The position numbers were made by a program, and so were the translations under genes. The notes beneath the pieces are model-generated. The model ran no database searches, was not told where the DNA came from, and saw only the letters and a list, made by a program, of their open reading frames with translations. Below, one piece after another: positions 53,401 through 64,000 of a DNA stretch of 64,000 bases; positions within the stretch are counted from its first letter, which is position 1; every line of letters starts with the position of its first letter. The stretch is from Symbiodinium sp. CCMP2592 (lineage: Eukaryota; Sar; Dinophyceae; Suessiales; Symbiodiniaceae), in assembly GCA_905221615.1 (NCBI GenBank), contig CAJNDT010001890.1, positions 112,102 through 176,101 on the forward strand, written 5' to 3'.

Positions 53401-53488
53401 TAAGGTGGGATAAAGGTAGGTGGGATATTCCCAAGTAAGAGTCCTCATATGAGGGATCCTTCATCCTACCTACCTTCATCCCACCTTT
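53401..53488. repeat. Foldback element (AAGGTGGGATAAAGGTAGG)
   Basis: Arms AAGGTGGGATAAAGGTAGGT / ACCTACCTTCATCCCACCTT around TATGAGGGATCC. Confidence 0.9.
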
Positions 53489-53645
53489 TGAGGCCTCCGA
53501 GAAGTTGACCCCTGCTACGATTCCTTAATATGAACCCCACTCTGGGAAGGGCTGCCGGATCAAAAAAAAATAAAAAGGGATCAAAAAAAAAATAAAAAAA
53601 TCAGGATCAAAAAAAAAATAAAAAGGGATCAATATAAAAATAAAT

Positions 53646-55895
53646 GTGGAAACAAAAAGTGTGTATTTGCACACATTTTGTGTGTGTTTGCAAAGATTTT
53701 GCGTGTATTTGCACGGATTTTGTGTGTATTTGCACACACGTAGTGTGTATTTGTACACATTTAGTGTGTATTTGCACAAATGTGTTGTGTATTTGTACAC
53801 ATTTAGTGTGTATTTCCACACATTTACTGTGGATTTTGTCTGTATTTGCACGGATTTCGTGTGTATTTGCACACATGTAGTGTGTGTTTGCACACATTTA
53901 ATGTGTATTTGCACACATTTAGTGTGTATTTGTACACATTTAGTGTGTATTTGTACACATTTAGTGTGTATTTGTACACATTTAGTGCGTATTTGCACGC
54001 ATTTAGTGTGTATTTGTACACATTTAGTGTGTATTTGTACACATTTAGTGTGTATTTGCACACATTTAATGTGTATTTGCACACATGTGGTGTGTGTTTG
54101 CACACATGTAGTGTGTGTTTGCACACATTTAGTGTGTATTTGCACACATTAGTGTGTATTTGCAAGGTTTTTGCGTGTATTTTCACGGATTTAATGTGTA
54201 TTTGCACACATGTAGTGTGTGTTTGCACACATTTAGTGTGTGTTTGCACACATTTAGTGTGTATTTGCACGGATTTAGTGTGTATTTTTGTACACATTTA
54301 GTGTGTATTTGCACAAATGTGTTATGTATTTGTATATATTTAGTGTGTATTTGTACACTTTTAGTGTGTATTTGTACACATTTAATGTGTATTTGCACAC
54401 ATTTAGTGTGTATTTGTACACATTTAATGTGTATTTGTACACATTTAGTGTGTATTTGTACACATATGGTGTGTATTTGTACACATTTACTGTGTATTTG
54501 CACGGATTTAGTGTGTATTTGCACGGATTTTGTGTGTATTTGCACGGATTTGCACACATTTATGTGTATTTGCATAGGTTTTGTGTGTATTTGCACGGAT
54601 TTAATGTGTATTTGCACACATGTAGTGTGTGTTTGCACACTTTAATGTGTGTTTGCACACATTTAGTGTGTATTTGCACGGATTTAGTGCATATTTGCAC
54701 GGATTTAGTGTGTATTTGCGCGGATTTGGTGTGTATTTGCACACATCTAGTGTGTATTTGTGCGGATTTTGTGTGTATTTGCACACATCTAGTGTGTATT
54801 TGTACACATGTAGTGTGTATTTGTGCACAGTTAGTGTGTATTTGTACACATTTAGTGTGTATTTGCACGGATTTAATGTATTTGCACACATTTAGTGTGT
54901 ATTTGCACGGATTTGGTGTGTATTTGCACACATTTACTATTTGCACACATGTAGTGTGTATTTGCACACATTTATATAGTGTGTATTTGCACACAGTTAA
55001 TGTGTATTTGTATACATTTAATGCGTATTTGTACACATCTAGTGTGTATTTGCACACATGTAGTGTGTATTTGCACACATGTAGTGTGTGTGTGTGTGTG
55101 TGTGCACATTTAGTGTGTATTTGCACACATTTACTCAAAATTTAATATGTATTTGTACACATTTACTGTGTATTTGTACACATATAGTGTGTATTGCACG
55201 GATTTAGTGTGTATTTGCAGACATTTTGTGTGTATTTGCACACATTTAGTGTGTATTTGCACGGATTTTGTGTGTATTTGCACGGGTTTAGTTTAGTGTG
55301 TATTTGCACACATGTAGTGTGTGTTTGCACAGATTTAGTGTGCATTTTTGCACAGTGTGTATTTGCAGACATTTAGTGTGCATTTGCACACATTTAGTGT
55401 GTATTTGTACACATTTAGTGTGTATTTGCACACATTTAGTGTGTATTTGCACATTTAGTGTGTATTTGCACATTTAGTGTGTTTGTACACATTTAGTGTG
55501 TATTTGTACACATTTAGTGTGTATTTGTACACATTTAATGTGTATTTGTACACATTTAGTGTGTATTTGTACACATTCAGTGTGTATTTGTACACATTTA
55601 GTGTGTATTTGCACACATTTAGTGTGTATTTGTACACATTTAGTGTGTATTTGTACGCGTGTAGTGTGTGTTTGCACACTTTTTTGTAGTGTGTATTTGC
55701 ACACAGTTCGTGTGTATTTGCACTGATTTAGAGTGTATTTGCACGGATTTAGTGTGTATTTCTATGGATTTAGTGTGTATTTCTATGGATTTAGTGTGTA
55801 TTTGCACACATGTAGTGTGTGTTTGCACACATTTAGTGTGTATCTGCACAAATTTACTGTGTATTTGCAAAGTTTTTGTGTGTATTTGCACGGAT
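53646..55895. repeat. 21-bp satellite, about 105 copies
   Basis: Consensus TTTAGTGTGTATTTGCACACA with common variants CACGGATTT, GTACACATTT and CATGTAGTG. Since 21 is seven codons and the unit has no stop in several frames, long frames (such as CICTHLV or QIHTKCV repeats) appear on both strands; they are not genes. Confidence 0.97.
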
Positions 55896-55905
55896 TCAAG
55901 AGTAC

Positions 55906-55982
55906 AAGAGGACCAGGGGACCAGAGGACCAGGGAACCAGAGGACCAGGGGACCAGAGGACCAGGGGACCAGGGGACCGGAA
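55906..55982. repeat. GGACCAG minisatellite
   Basis: About nine units of GGACCAG(A/G)G directly after the satellite. Confidence 0.9.
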
Positions 55983-56172
55983 GCCTAGCTCTTGATTGAG
56001 CGTTTATTTTGTTTTTGATCCTTTTTTATTTTCTTCTTGATCCCTTTTTATTTTTTTTTTGATCCTTTTCTATTTTTTTTTTGATCCCTATCCCACTCTG
56101 GGAACCCTAATCCCTGCTAAACCCCCATAATTAGGCTAAACCCCTGTTGGCCTCCTATGAAATTTAGGGATT

Positions 56173-56276
56173 ACCTATAGTCTCCATTGTAGTTCCTTTT
56201 TTTGGGTTACCTTATAGGATCCTTAATATACATATTGGTTAAACCAAAAAAGGAACTACCATGGAGACTACATGTA
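56173..56276. repeat. Foldback element, family T
   Basis: TACCTATAGTCTCCATTGTA ... CCATGGAGACTACATGTA. Confidence 0.9.
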
Positions 56277-56344
56277 CTATACCCTTATGGATCCCTTTAA
56301 AGGGACCCTAAACCCCTAAACCCCCCCTGCTGTGCTGCATCAAG

Positions 56345-56418
56345 GCGCCTTGGCGATCACTTCGCCTTGAGAGAGTTTGCTCTGGGCCTGCTCGCCGTGC
56401 ACATCTGCGACACTTTTG
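56345..56418 (+). CDS. 74-nt exon, unrecognised
   Basis: GCATCAAG|GCG ... CTTTTG|GTGGGT. Reads LGDHFALREFALGLLAVHIC in one frame. Good splice context. Confidence 0.4.
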
Positions 56419-56756
56419 GTGGGTTGGGGTTTGGGGTTCAGGGTTTGAGGTTCAGGATTTAGAATTCGGGGTTTAGGGTTTACGATTTAGGGTTTGAGGT
56501 GTGGGGTGTAGGGTTTACGATTTAGGGTTTGGGGTGCGGCGTTTAGGGTTTTTTTTTTTTTTTTAAGGTGCAGCGGCCTTTTCTGTTGTGCAGCGTCAGC
56601 CTGCCTCATTGAGGCCTACACAGAAAGAGTACTGCTCAAAGTCATAAGAACGACCCATGAGCAGGCAATCAAAACATCCCATCACCGGAAGGTGAAGCTT
56701 CGCTGTATGGCTGATCAGACAGCCACGGACTCTGCATTTAGCTTTCGACCCTGCAC

Positions 56757-59700
56757 TCACGGACAAGCCTCACTAGAGGAAGGACAACCCAGCTGCTCAG
56801 AAGGGTTCGTGCCTGTGTCTTCACCAGCAGGAGATGCTGGTAACTCACATTCCGAACATCCCACTGGCTGGAGTTCCATCTCCCCTTCTACTCCATGACC
56901 CGGGCGGACAGCAGGAACTTCGCAAGGACGGGGAAGATCACCAGGAGAGGGAACTGCGGAAGAGTGAGCACCAGGTGGATCGGAACATCCCTCAGGTTGT
57001 TCGGGCAGACTTCCCAGGGTACTTGGGTTGACCACCTCCTCACAGGGTTGATGTACAGAAGGTGCACCATGAGGGACACTGCGAACTTCTCCTTCAGCTT
57101 GTTGTACCGGTAGAGCAGGTTGTGCAGGGAGAACAGGTGGTACTGGAAGAGGTGGATGTCCACATGGGTGGCTTCCCAGGAAGTCAGGGGCAACCACCTC
57201 TTCACTGGGTGGATGTACAGAAGGTGCACCATGAAGGACGCCACGAACTTCTCCTCCAGCTTGTTGTACAGGTAGAGCAGGATGTGCAGGCAGAACAGGT
57301 GGTGCAGGAACTAGTTGATGTACTTCTTGGGCAGGGGTGCCATGTACACCATCTACACCACCATCTCCCGCCGAATGGCTCCCCAAGTCATTGTTGAGGC
57401 CAGTCATCCCAGCACTTCGAGTAGCAGGTGGAGCATCGCGTTGCACGTCCCGGCGAGCATCGCGTTGCACGTCCCGGCTGCGGGAGCGGGAGCGACTGCC
57501 ACGTGGTGCCTCACGAGTGGCTCTGCTCCACCCCACACCGGCATCAGGGAAGGGTCCAAACGGGTTGGTACTTCCAGGAGGACACCCCGTTAGTTCGCGA
57601 AGACTGGCCTCAATTTCCCTGTCGAAGGTCTGGACCACCAGATGTCTGTACTCAGACATCCATGCAACGACTCGTGAGCGCAACGTCCCAAAAGGAGGAA
57701 CGTGCTGGCATGGGAAGCTGCACATCACCCCACTGGGTTGGACTCACGCAGTATGCGAAGCACCCCCTGTACCACTGACGAAGCTTCAGAGGAGGAGTGA
57801 AGTAGTTGTTGAACACCCCAGCGGTATTCAGCATCGTACACGAAGTTCATCACACACCCCGAGCTCCTGGAGAAGGCCCTCCTCCGCCGCCGTGAGCTGC
57901 ATGAGCGTGGCATCGTCCACATCTTCATCGGAACCATCCCCATCGTCGGCATCACCAGCTCGATCAGCTCCATCATCACGATCAGCACGTCCCGGCGGTG
58001 GTTCATGACTGGCACGTGCACCACTGGTGGTGTCAGCTGCACCAGCATCTCTTACTTCGCCAGGCTGTTGTTGCACCCCACGTTGACTTCTGGCACGCAT
58101 TATCATGGCACGTGCTCTAGCACGAGCAGTGTCGAGGGCGATCGCAGCCGTGTTCGTATTGGCAGCTATCATCATCCCAGGCGGTGGCAAATACGGTGGA
58201 TCCCCAACGTCCTTGGCCTCCAACCAAACGTCCTGCATGAGCCTCTGGACGATCTTCAGGTGGAACGACCCAAGGACCTTCTGGAAACCAGCAAACCCCA
58301 CGCACAGGCGTCCACGCATGCCCACATCCTCCGGCCTTTGTTCGCTCGCCCCACCGACTCGACGAAACAACACGTCATGCACAAGGTCCAGGGTGGTTTC
58401 CGAGAGGATGAGCGAGTGAGCCCACTGTCCCAATGCCCACGCCACTGCTTCCACCCCTGCGCGGTCACGGACACCTCCAGGTACGCGAGGAACTCACGCA
58501 GGTCATCGACAACGCCAGCGTCCCACCCCAGCTCCAACAGTTCATCCCTTTCATCAGCAGTCAGTTGGAAAGGCACGTCAGGCTCCACAGGCTCCTCGGG
58601 GTTGGTGTCAGTCTCGTTTGGCCCAGGTACATCCCTATCTTCATCATGTTCACCATCTTCACCTGGGCGGTTTGGTGGAGGGTCTCCACACCCCGTTGCT
58701 CGTGCTTGCATGAGCACCGTGGTGTCACCATCATCTTCGGCAGTTTCCGCCCCGGTCCGCGTAGTGGTTGTCGAGGTCAACGAAGGCGATGACATGGGGG
58801 TCGTGGTAGGCTTCCATCCCAGCGAGGTGGTCGTAGTGGACGAGGTGCACGTGCTTTGCATTCCTGTCGACAGCGCCGCGACAAAGGACTGGAGATCAGG
58901 CAAGCCATCGCCAGACCAGTCCAGGTTGGTCTCCACCCCATCCGCATCACCATCTCGACAGCGTCGACGAGCCATTTCTACGGACCAGGCGTTCCATTCA
59001 GCTGCAGTCCATCTGGGCGATGTCCACGTCCCTGTAGATGTATGCGACTGAACTTGATGGGTCATCCCAGGTGCTGGCTGATCATCCCACGCTTGGTTTT
59101 GCTGGACACCACCATGGCCGTGGTTCCGAAGTGGGGCGTCGGCTTGTCGAAGTAACTCTCGAAAGTGGTCCCGCAAACGCGGATCCGGTGTCACCCCACT
59201 ACCGTGTTGCTCTTGTGCTCGACGGAAGGCGGCTGGGCGAAAGGATCCGTCAAACCACTGTGCTTGTCGTCCCTCTCTTCGTTGTGTACGAGTCTCCCCT
59301 CCTCCACCACGTTGCCATCTCTCCTCCCAATCGTTGCGAGGACGGTCGAACCAATAGCCACCACGGTAAAACCCCGGGGCTCGACGGTCTGGAGGAAGAA
59401 GAGGAGCACCCCGACCCCATCCAGGCACCCAAAGGTATGGACCACGATCTTCGCCAGTATGCCCATCACCACCAGCAGAAGGACGGTCTTGTTCACGACG
59501 TGCTTGTTGTTCATCCCACCACTGTTCTCGACGAGGTTGTACATGCTGGTCATCCCATTGTTGATCTCCCCGCGCACGATGAGGTTGAGCAGGTCGAAGT
59601 CGTACAGGTGGGCGAGAATCGTCACGTTGTGCATGCCAGTCAGGTACTTCACGTCCCCACAGTTGGTAATCAGCTCGACTTTGTTGTTCAGGCTGATGTT

Positions 59701-59902
59701 GGAGTGACCCATCGCGGCCATAATAGTTACCAGTCCCTCCTTCATCCCACCACGTGCTTGAAGTTCCAGGTGAGGCACGGCTCCAGTCGTTGTACTGGTT
59801 CCATCCCTGTCCCGAGCTTCCAGACCACTGGTTGTTGTTGTTGTTGAAGTTGGTGTTGTCGCCCCATGAAGACCAGGTCCACGTAGGCGACCACTGTCCC
59901 AT
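56757..59902 (-). pseudogene. Long low-complexity coding region, frame-broken
   Basis: ATG 59902 (MGQWSPTWTWSSWGDNTNFN) directly follows CCCTAAACCCTAAACGC. The first ~480 codons are Trp/Asn/Gln/Arg-rich and probably disordered, ending in ADERDELLELGWDAGVVDDL. Near 58440 the frame changes (to LSETTLDLVHDVLFRRVGGA, LCVGFAGFQKVLGSFHLKIV), again near 57845 (YDAEYRWGVQQLLHSS) and near 57740 (FPCQHVPPFGTLRSRVVAWM). The last part has a Ser/Arg tract (RGSRSRSRSRD) and two ~54-residue tandem repeats with ALPVQQA and GAPSVH. GC-rich throughout. It could be a gag-like ORF of a decayed retroelement or a host gene with small introns; no reverse transcriptase or integrase is seen. Confidence 0.4.
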
Positions 59903-59995
59903 GCGTTTAGGGTTTAGGGTTTGGGGTTTAGGTGCTTGGGTGGGGTCGGCGGGGGTTGGGCGTTCTTCAGATTCCGGTTACCTTGCCTTGGTCGT

Positions 59996-60094
59996 CAGGA
60001 GCCAGCTATCCTAGCGAGATAGCGTTTGAGGATCAGGGAGACCCACTTTAAGTTTATGAGCACTTCTAGGGCATGCCTACGCACTTCTTGCGGC
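59996..60094 (-). CDS. 3' exon candidate, unrecognised
   Basis: GATGCAAG| then PQEVRRHALEVLINLKWVSL ... ending in TGA at 59996. Helical, charged. Confidence 0.35.
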
Positions 60095-60344
60095 CACTTG
60101 CATCGAAGACTGCCGTTCGTTCTATCAATGCAATAACATCGTCATCGTCATGACCAAGGCTCATCAAGGATCCTAAGCCCAAAATTCTAAATGTTACTAT
60201 GACACCCCAACTAATTAAATCCTAAGCCCCAGACCCCAAGCCCTGAACTCGCTGAAACGCTGAATCTGATTGCAAGACAAGCCACAAAGATGCCTCGCTC
60301 CTGGCACACACAGTTTCTGCTCAATGCTGACCTTACGCTTTTCT

Positions 60345-60473
60345 CAAGGGGGAAAAGGAGGGAACCTTAATGGGGACCCCTACCGTATAATGGGCTATAT
60401 AATGGGTATATAATAGCTATATTAAGGGTATATACCTACGGGTCCTTATTAAGGGTCACTCCTTTTACCCTTG
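60345..60473. repeat. Foldback element, family G, inverted copy
   Basis: Arms CAAGGGGGAAAAGGAGGGAA / ACTCCTTTTACCCTTG; interior is the reverse complement of 51028-51151. Confidence 0.9.
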
Positions 60474-60489
60474 GAATTTCTTCTTCAAA

Positions 60490-60590
60490 AGGATTTCGGG
60501 GCAGTGAGGCCCACGGAGGCAAGCTCAGCAGCAGTGGGATTGTGCAAGGACTCTACCAGATCTTCCTCTCCAATACCATTAATCGAGGAA
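60490..60590 (-). CDS. 3' exon candidate, unrecognised
   Basis: Reads EEDLVESLHNPTAAELASVG and ends in TGA close to 60488. The opposite strand is also open (HGGKLSSSGIVQGLYQIF). Confidence 0.3.
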
Positions 60591-61264
60591 ACACCTTCAA
60601 GTACATGAGGGATCCTACTATAATCCTCCTTTTCCTGCTACTAAACCCCAAACCCTAAAGCCTAAACCCAAAACCCTGAAGTCTAAACCGCAAACCCTAA
60701 GCCGGTCTATTCCTTAATTAAGGGACCGCCCCAGCAGCAGCTTGTTGGGAAGGAGTACTGGTGCAATAGATCGGAGTCAGGATTAGGGACCCTAAACCAG
60801 TAACCAGGGTTTAGGGGTTTAGTGACTTAGGAAATTTAGGGCGGGGTAGGGATGAGGGATTAGGGCTTAGGGACTGGACGGTTAGGATTAAGGGGGTCCC
60901 GTTGGAGACATGGACCCTCTCAATAAGGTCCCGTTTAAAGGAGAGCAAGAAGTGGGGTTAAGGAAGGTCCCCTTTAAGGGGGGTCCCCCTAATACCATCG
61001 AGAAATTATCCTGTGCACGGCGCCGCACACAGCTATATCAGCTGCATGCCGGGAAGGGATGCTATCCATTGCAGTGATTTCCGTCACGGTTTGCGAGAAG
61101 CCATGCTGATTTGTTCGGGGCAATATCTCTAGAATCAAGTATCCTGCAATCCCTGAAGCCCTACACCCTAAAACCCAGAAGCCTGGAATTTAAGATGCCA
61201 AGACCCTAAACTTGGAAGTCGATGCCCGCTCGCGAGGTCTGACATATAGAACCAGTCTGACTAC

Positions 61265-61340
61265 AGAAACCCTAAACCCCTAAACCTTGAACCTTAAACC
61301 CTAAACCCCTAAACCCTAAACCCCTAAACCCTTAACCTTA
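61265..61340. repeat. Interstitial CCCTAAA array
   Basis: About ten CCCTAAA/CCCCTAAA units. 60640-61400 shows no gene. Confidence 0.9.
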
Positions 61341-61400
61341 AACACCAAGCAGGAGAGAGAAACCCTGGAGCCTTCTAAACTACACGACCTCAAACCTGCC

Positions 61401-61506
61401 CCTAAGGATCCATGGGGGTACCCATATAGAGATACATGGACCCCAAAGGACCTGTGTAGGGACTACTTTAAGGTTAATGTGCCTAGTATATGAGTACATG
61501 GACCCT
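61401..61506. repeat. Foldback element, family W, opposite orientation
   Basis: Reverse-complement relative of 51525-51631 (GAGATACATGGACCCC ... GAGTACATGGACCC). Confidence 0.8.
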
Positions 61507-61615
61507 CAAACTATAGAACCCTAATAGATCCCTTATACAGCCCTTATAGTAACCCTTATAGTAACCCTTAAAGTACCCTTAAAGGGACCCCTATATGAGC
61601 ACATGGATCCTTAGG

Positions 61616-61690
61616 GTGCAGCATCACCGTCCTCCTTGGAATCCTCCGGCGCCGCGGCGGCCACGTGCAGCCTCGCGCAGAGAGCTGGAG
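61616..61690 (-). CDS. 3' exon candidate, unrecognised
   Basis: Reads CARLHVAAAAPEDSKEDGDA and ends in TAA. Its terminal bases overlap the AGGGT of a repeat edge. Confidence 0.3.
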
Positions 61691-61729
61691 ACTAGTCTGC
61701 ACGATTCCGTCTCCATATAGGTGGTGGTC

Positions 61730-61820
61730 AAAATTAGGGTCCCTTTTTGGGGTACCCTAAATATTAGGTGCCGTATTACAATAGGGACGCAAAACGGGAC
61801 CACAATTTTGACAACCACCC
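61730..61820. repeat. Foldback element, family K
   Basis: GGTGGTGGTCAAAATTAGGG ... CACAATTTTGACAACCACC. Confidence 0.9.
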
Positions 61821-62375
61821 ATACCTAAGCTGCCGCAACACAATCTCCATAGCTACAATGCTTTCTTGGTTTTGTTTGAAGAGCTTCTTTTGGAAGATTG
61901 CGCCAAAGCTAAGGCGATTGTCTCAATTTAGAAGAGCACTTACCCAGAAGATTGCGCATCTAACATGTAGAATATGAACATTCAGACCGAAAGCCCCTCT
62001 AACCAGAGCCTTAATTAACACTATTTGGGGGGCCCCTTGCTATAACTGTAATAATGGCCCCCAAGACCCTACTCTAATTATTGAGGGCCCCTTTTTTAAG
62101 TCTGGGACTTAAGGTCTGGTCCACAAGAAGAGGCTTCGGGGCTGGGTTTTACATTTTTTTACAAGTTAGGTTTAGGGACTTGGGCTTAGGTTTTCGAAGG
62201 AAGGTTTAGGGCTTGGTTTTCTGAGTATCCTAGCCCCAAAAAAGTTAATCTTTTAAGTCATAGAAGGGTACGATATTGGTTGTATGAGCCCAAAAGGTGA
62301 AAGGTTACCTACTCAGCCCCTAAGACAAGGCTTAGGGTTGTAAGTTTAGGAGTCTGTTCCTAAAGAATTGGCCAG

Positions 62376-62461
62376 TACCCATAGGCTCCATAGTACTTCC
62401 TTTTGGGGATTACATTATAGGATTAAATATGAAACAGGAACTACTATGGAGCCTCTAGGTA
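62376..62461. repeat. Foldback element, family T, shortened
   Basis: TACCCATAGGCTCCATAGTA ... TACTATGGAGCCTCTAGGTA with a small deletion in the right half. Confidence 0.9.
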
Positions 62462-62557
62462 GGCGTTAGTCTTGGGTTCATGGTATCTCCCAGAGGAGCG
62501 TCGGTTTTCGTTGGGAAGCCCACGCGACGCAGGTTCGTCCTCCGAAGCAAACATCCC

Positions 62558-62651
62558 TACCCCAAGGCCCCAAAGTAGTTCCTTTTTGGGGCTCATATAT
62601 AGAATCCTATAAGGTAACCCCAAAAAGGAACTACTTTGGGGTCTATGGGTA
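62558..62651. repeat. Foldback element, family T variant
   Basis: TACCCCAAGGCCCCAAAGTA ... TACTTTGGGGTCTATGGGTA; 94 bp, same size as 46576-46669. Confidence 0.95.
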
Positions 62652-62904
62652 ATCAGGACATCAGAAAAATGTTAAGGGTGCTCGCGGCTTAGGGTTTTGG
62701 AAGAGCGTTGGGCACATGCCACAGACGAAAAGGAAGCCAAATGTGCAGGTCAGTCTTTCAACATGACCAAGCTGCTCCGACTCATTCCAATAATCAGGCA
62801 AGATGTATGTTCTTAGCTCTTCAATGTGAGTGCTTGAACCCCTAAGGTCTATGCCGTCGTGGGCCCAAAGATGACTAGATGTTGGTTAGGGGAACCCTGC
62901 ACCG

Positions 62905-63020
62905 AAACCCAAGAGGCCAAAATGTGGCCTGTCCAGGCCATGTGCGCCGCGTTCCTGAAGCCAGGTGCGCAGACGGAGGACCGACCTCAAGCAACAGAGC
63001 TCTTCAACAGCTCTCTGCAC
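62905..63020 (+). CDS. Exon candidate, unrecognised
   Basis: Plus strand reads AKMWPVQAMCAAFLKPGAQT then EDRPQATELFNSSLH; ends in CCCTAAACCC. Splice sites not resolved; minus strand also open. Confidence 0.3.
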
Positions 63021-63159
63021 CCCAAAAGCCCTAAACCCCACAACCTAGATCCTAAACTCTAATCTACGGAGTCTTGAAAGCCTCCCATACTTGTCAAGGG
63101 TCTGCGGTTGCCTAGGATGTTTGCTAGGATGGTTCTCAGGGCATCAATCAGGGTAGTTA

Positions 63160-63460
63160 GGGTCACGAGGATTCGAGCGTGGAACGGCTTTTGCGAAACC
63201 TTCAAACAGCCATGATCCTGCAATTGTCGTCCAACCATCAACGAAACATGTTATAGATAAGCTAGGAAGACTGCTTCGTTTGCTGAGTATTCGTACTGAA
63301 ATCATGATTTTACATCTGGAAGCTGCAAAGGAGGAAGAGCAGCAGCAGTCTGCGGCTGAGCGGCTCATCCTCCTTCTCCGCAGAAGCCATGAGAAGCGTG
63401 CTCAGATGTGGTGGCTGTGCGCATGCAGCTCTAGGGTGAATCTTTTCGGATCTGATTAGG
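63160..63460 (+). CDS. 3' exon candidate with coiled-coil-like segment
   Basis: One plus-strand frame is open from about 63165 to the stop TAG at 63458-63460 and contains DKLGRLLRLLSIRTEIMILH and EAAKEEEQQQSAAERLILLL, a heptad-like helical stretch. A second frame is open at the 5' part (VERLLRNLQTAMILQ), so a junction near 63210 is possible. No family recognised. Confidence 0.35.
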
Positions 63461-64000
63461 ATCTAATAAGTGTTTCCACTCTTAGTTTTCATGCTAATGC
63501 AGTGGCCATAATTTAGCAATGATTCAATATACACGCCTTTACACTTGATTAACGACCAGTAATAATGGACGGGCTTTTGTCATTCCGTAGAACGGACGAT
63601 AAGGACGCCTTCCTGAACCTAAACCCTATAGAACCTAAATGATCCCTTCTCGAACCCTTGTGCGCTCTTCAAAAGAACATGCACGGATGCCCACCTCTCT
63701 CGGGCTCAAGGCTTGCCACTATTTGCAATACAGGCTTGCTGTGGAAGCCATAGGGTTTAGGGCACATACTACAACATACTGTAGTGTACCATAACATACA
63801 TATACGATAATTTAATAAACAACACTTCAATTCAATCAGTTAATCCATTATGACATAATGCAATATGAGTTACGATGACCCCTTCGGATATAGATCATGG
63901 GGTTAAGCTGGAATGCTGCGACACTGAGTCTGCCAGCTTCTCATGGATCTAGGCTTGCCTGGTGTGGGCTGCACCGCAGCAGGTGCTGGCGTCGAAGGTG

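Larger units (their letters stand above)
53536..56104. mobile_element. Satellite-bearing composite with inverted A/T-rich flanks and 13-bp direct repeat
   Basis: CCCACTCTGGGAA occurs directly at both outer edges (53536-53548 and 56092-56104). Inside are GATC plus poly-A/AATAAAA segments on the left (53559-53645) and the inverted form GATCC plus poly-T on the right (56018-56091). Between them lies the 21-bp satellite. The direct repeats look like a target-site duplication of the whole unit, but no coding function is present, so it would be non-autonomous. Confidence 0.6.

Noticed and set aside
53525..55890. Long ORFs of up to 285 codons on both strands
   Set aside because: They are translations of the 21-bp satellite (seven-codon period), with no other coding signal.
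53646..55895. CRISPR-like array
   Set aside because: The 21-bp units are contiguous, without unique spacers, in a eukaryotic context.
1..64000. tRNA, rRNA or relict spliced-leader genes
   Set aside because: No stretch with convincing cloverleaf boxes, rRNA signature or leader sequence was seen by eye; a covariance-model scan was not possible.

Overview
The window looks like nuclear DNA of a dinoflagellate, probably a symbiodiniacean or a relative. The signs are: pervasive CCCTAAA/TTTAGGG-type plant-like telomere repeats in intergenic and intronic DNA; small exons in long introns; introns whose best-fitting junctions use GT, GC or GA donors with AG|G acceptors; an intronless ubiquitin-like plus ankyrin protein (39.2-40.2 kb) of a type common in Symbiodiniaceae; and a gene cluster with a DUF7869/DDE-like protein and a methyltransferase-like protein. 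All family names are from reading the translations; no database search was run.

Layout. 0.5-2.3 kb: microexons of a minus-strand gene. 2.9-17 kb: compact cluster of minus-strand genes (G, E, D2, D, C, B, A from left to right), with a tandem array of ~170-bp foldback units at 3.6-4.4 kb. Gene B is a DUF7869/DDE-like protein, gene C is methyltransferase-like, the others are unrecognised. The cluster starts at a 295-bp nested palindrome (16783-17077) that duplicates the start codon of gene A; gene F (19.6-20.4 kb) lies beyond it on the plus strand. Nearly every gene here carries short arrays of a 7/8-nt unit, CAGTCYT(G), always with the CAGTC strand as the coding strand, just before start codons, just after stop codons and inside reading frames. 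21-63 kb: sparse. Small exons of several genes, including a SET-domain gene (38.2-38.6 kb), lie among about 40 foldback (MITE-like) elements, telomere-like arrays and microsatellites. One whole intron (28023-28131) is essentially a foldback. 53.5-56.1 kb: a 21-bp satellite with inverted A/T-rich flanks and a 13-bp direct repeat outside. 56.8-59.9 kb: a long frame-broken, low-complexity coding region. 26401-26500 is an assembly gap.

How it fits together. The 2.9-20.4 kb cluster may be one large mobile element (DDE-like protein, methyltransferase, accessory proteins), but its outer ends were not found. The CAGTC arrays may derive from the terminal repeats of the adjacent foldback family; because they have no stop codon in any sense frame and resemble 3' splice acceptors, they could be tolerated in genes or used in cis- or trans-splicing. 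That is inference.
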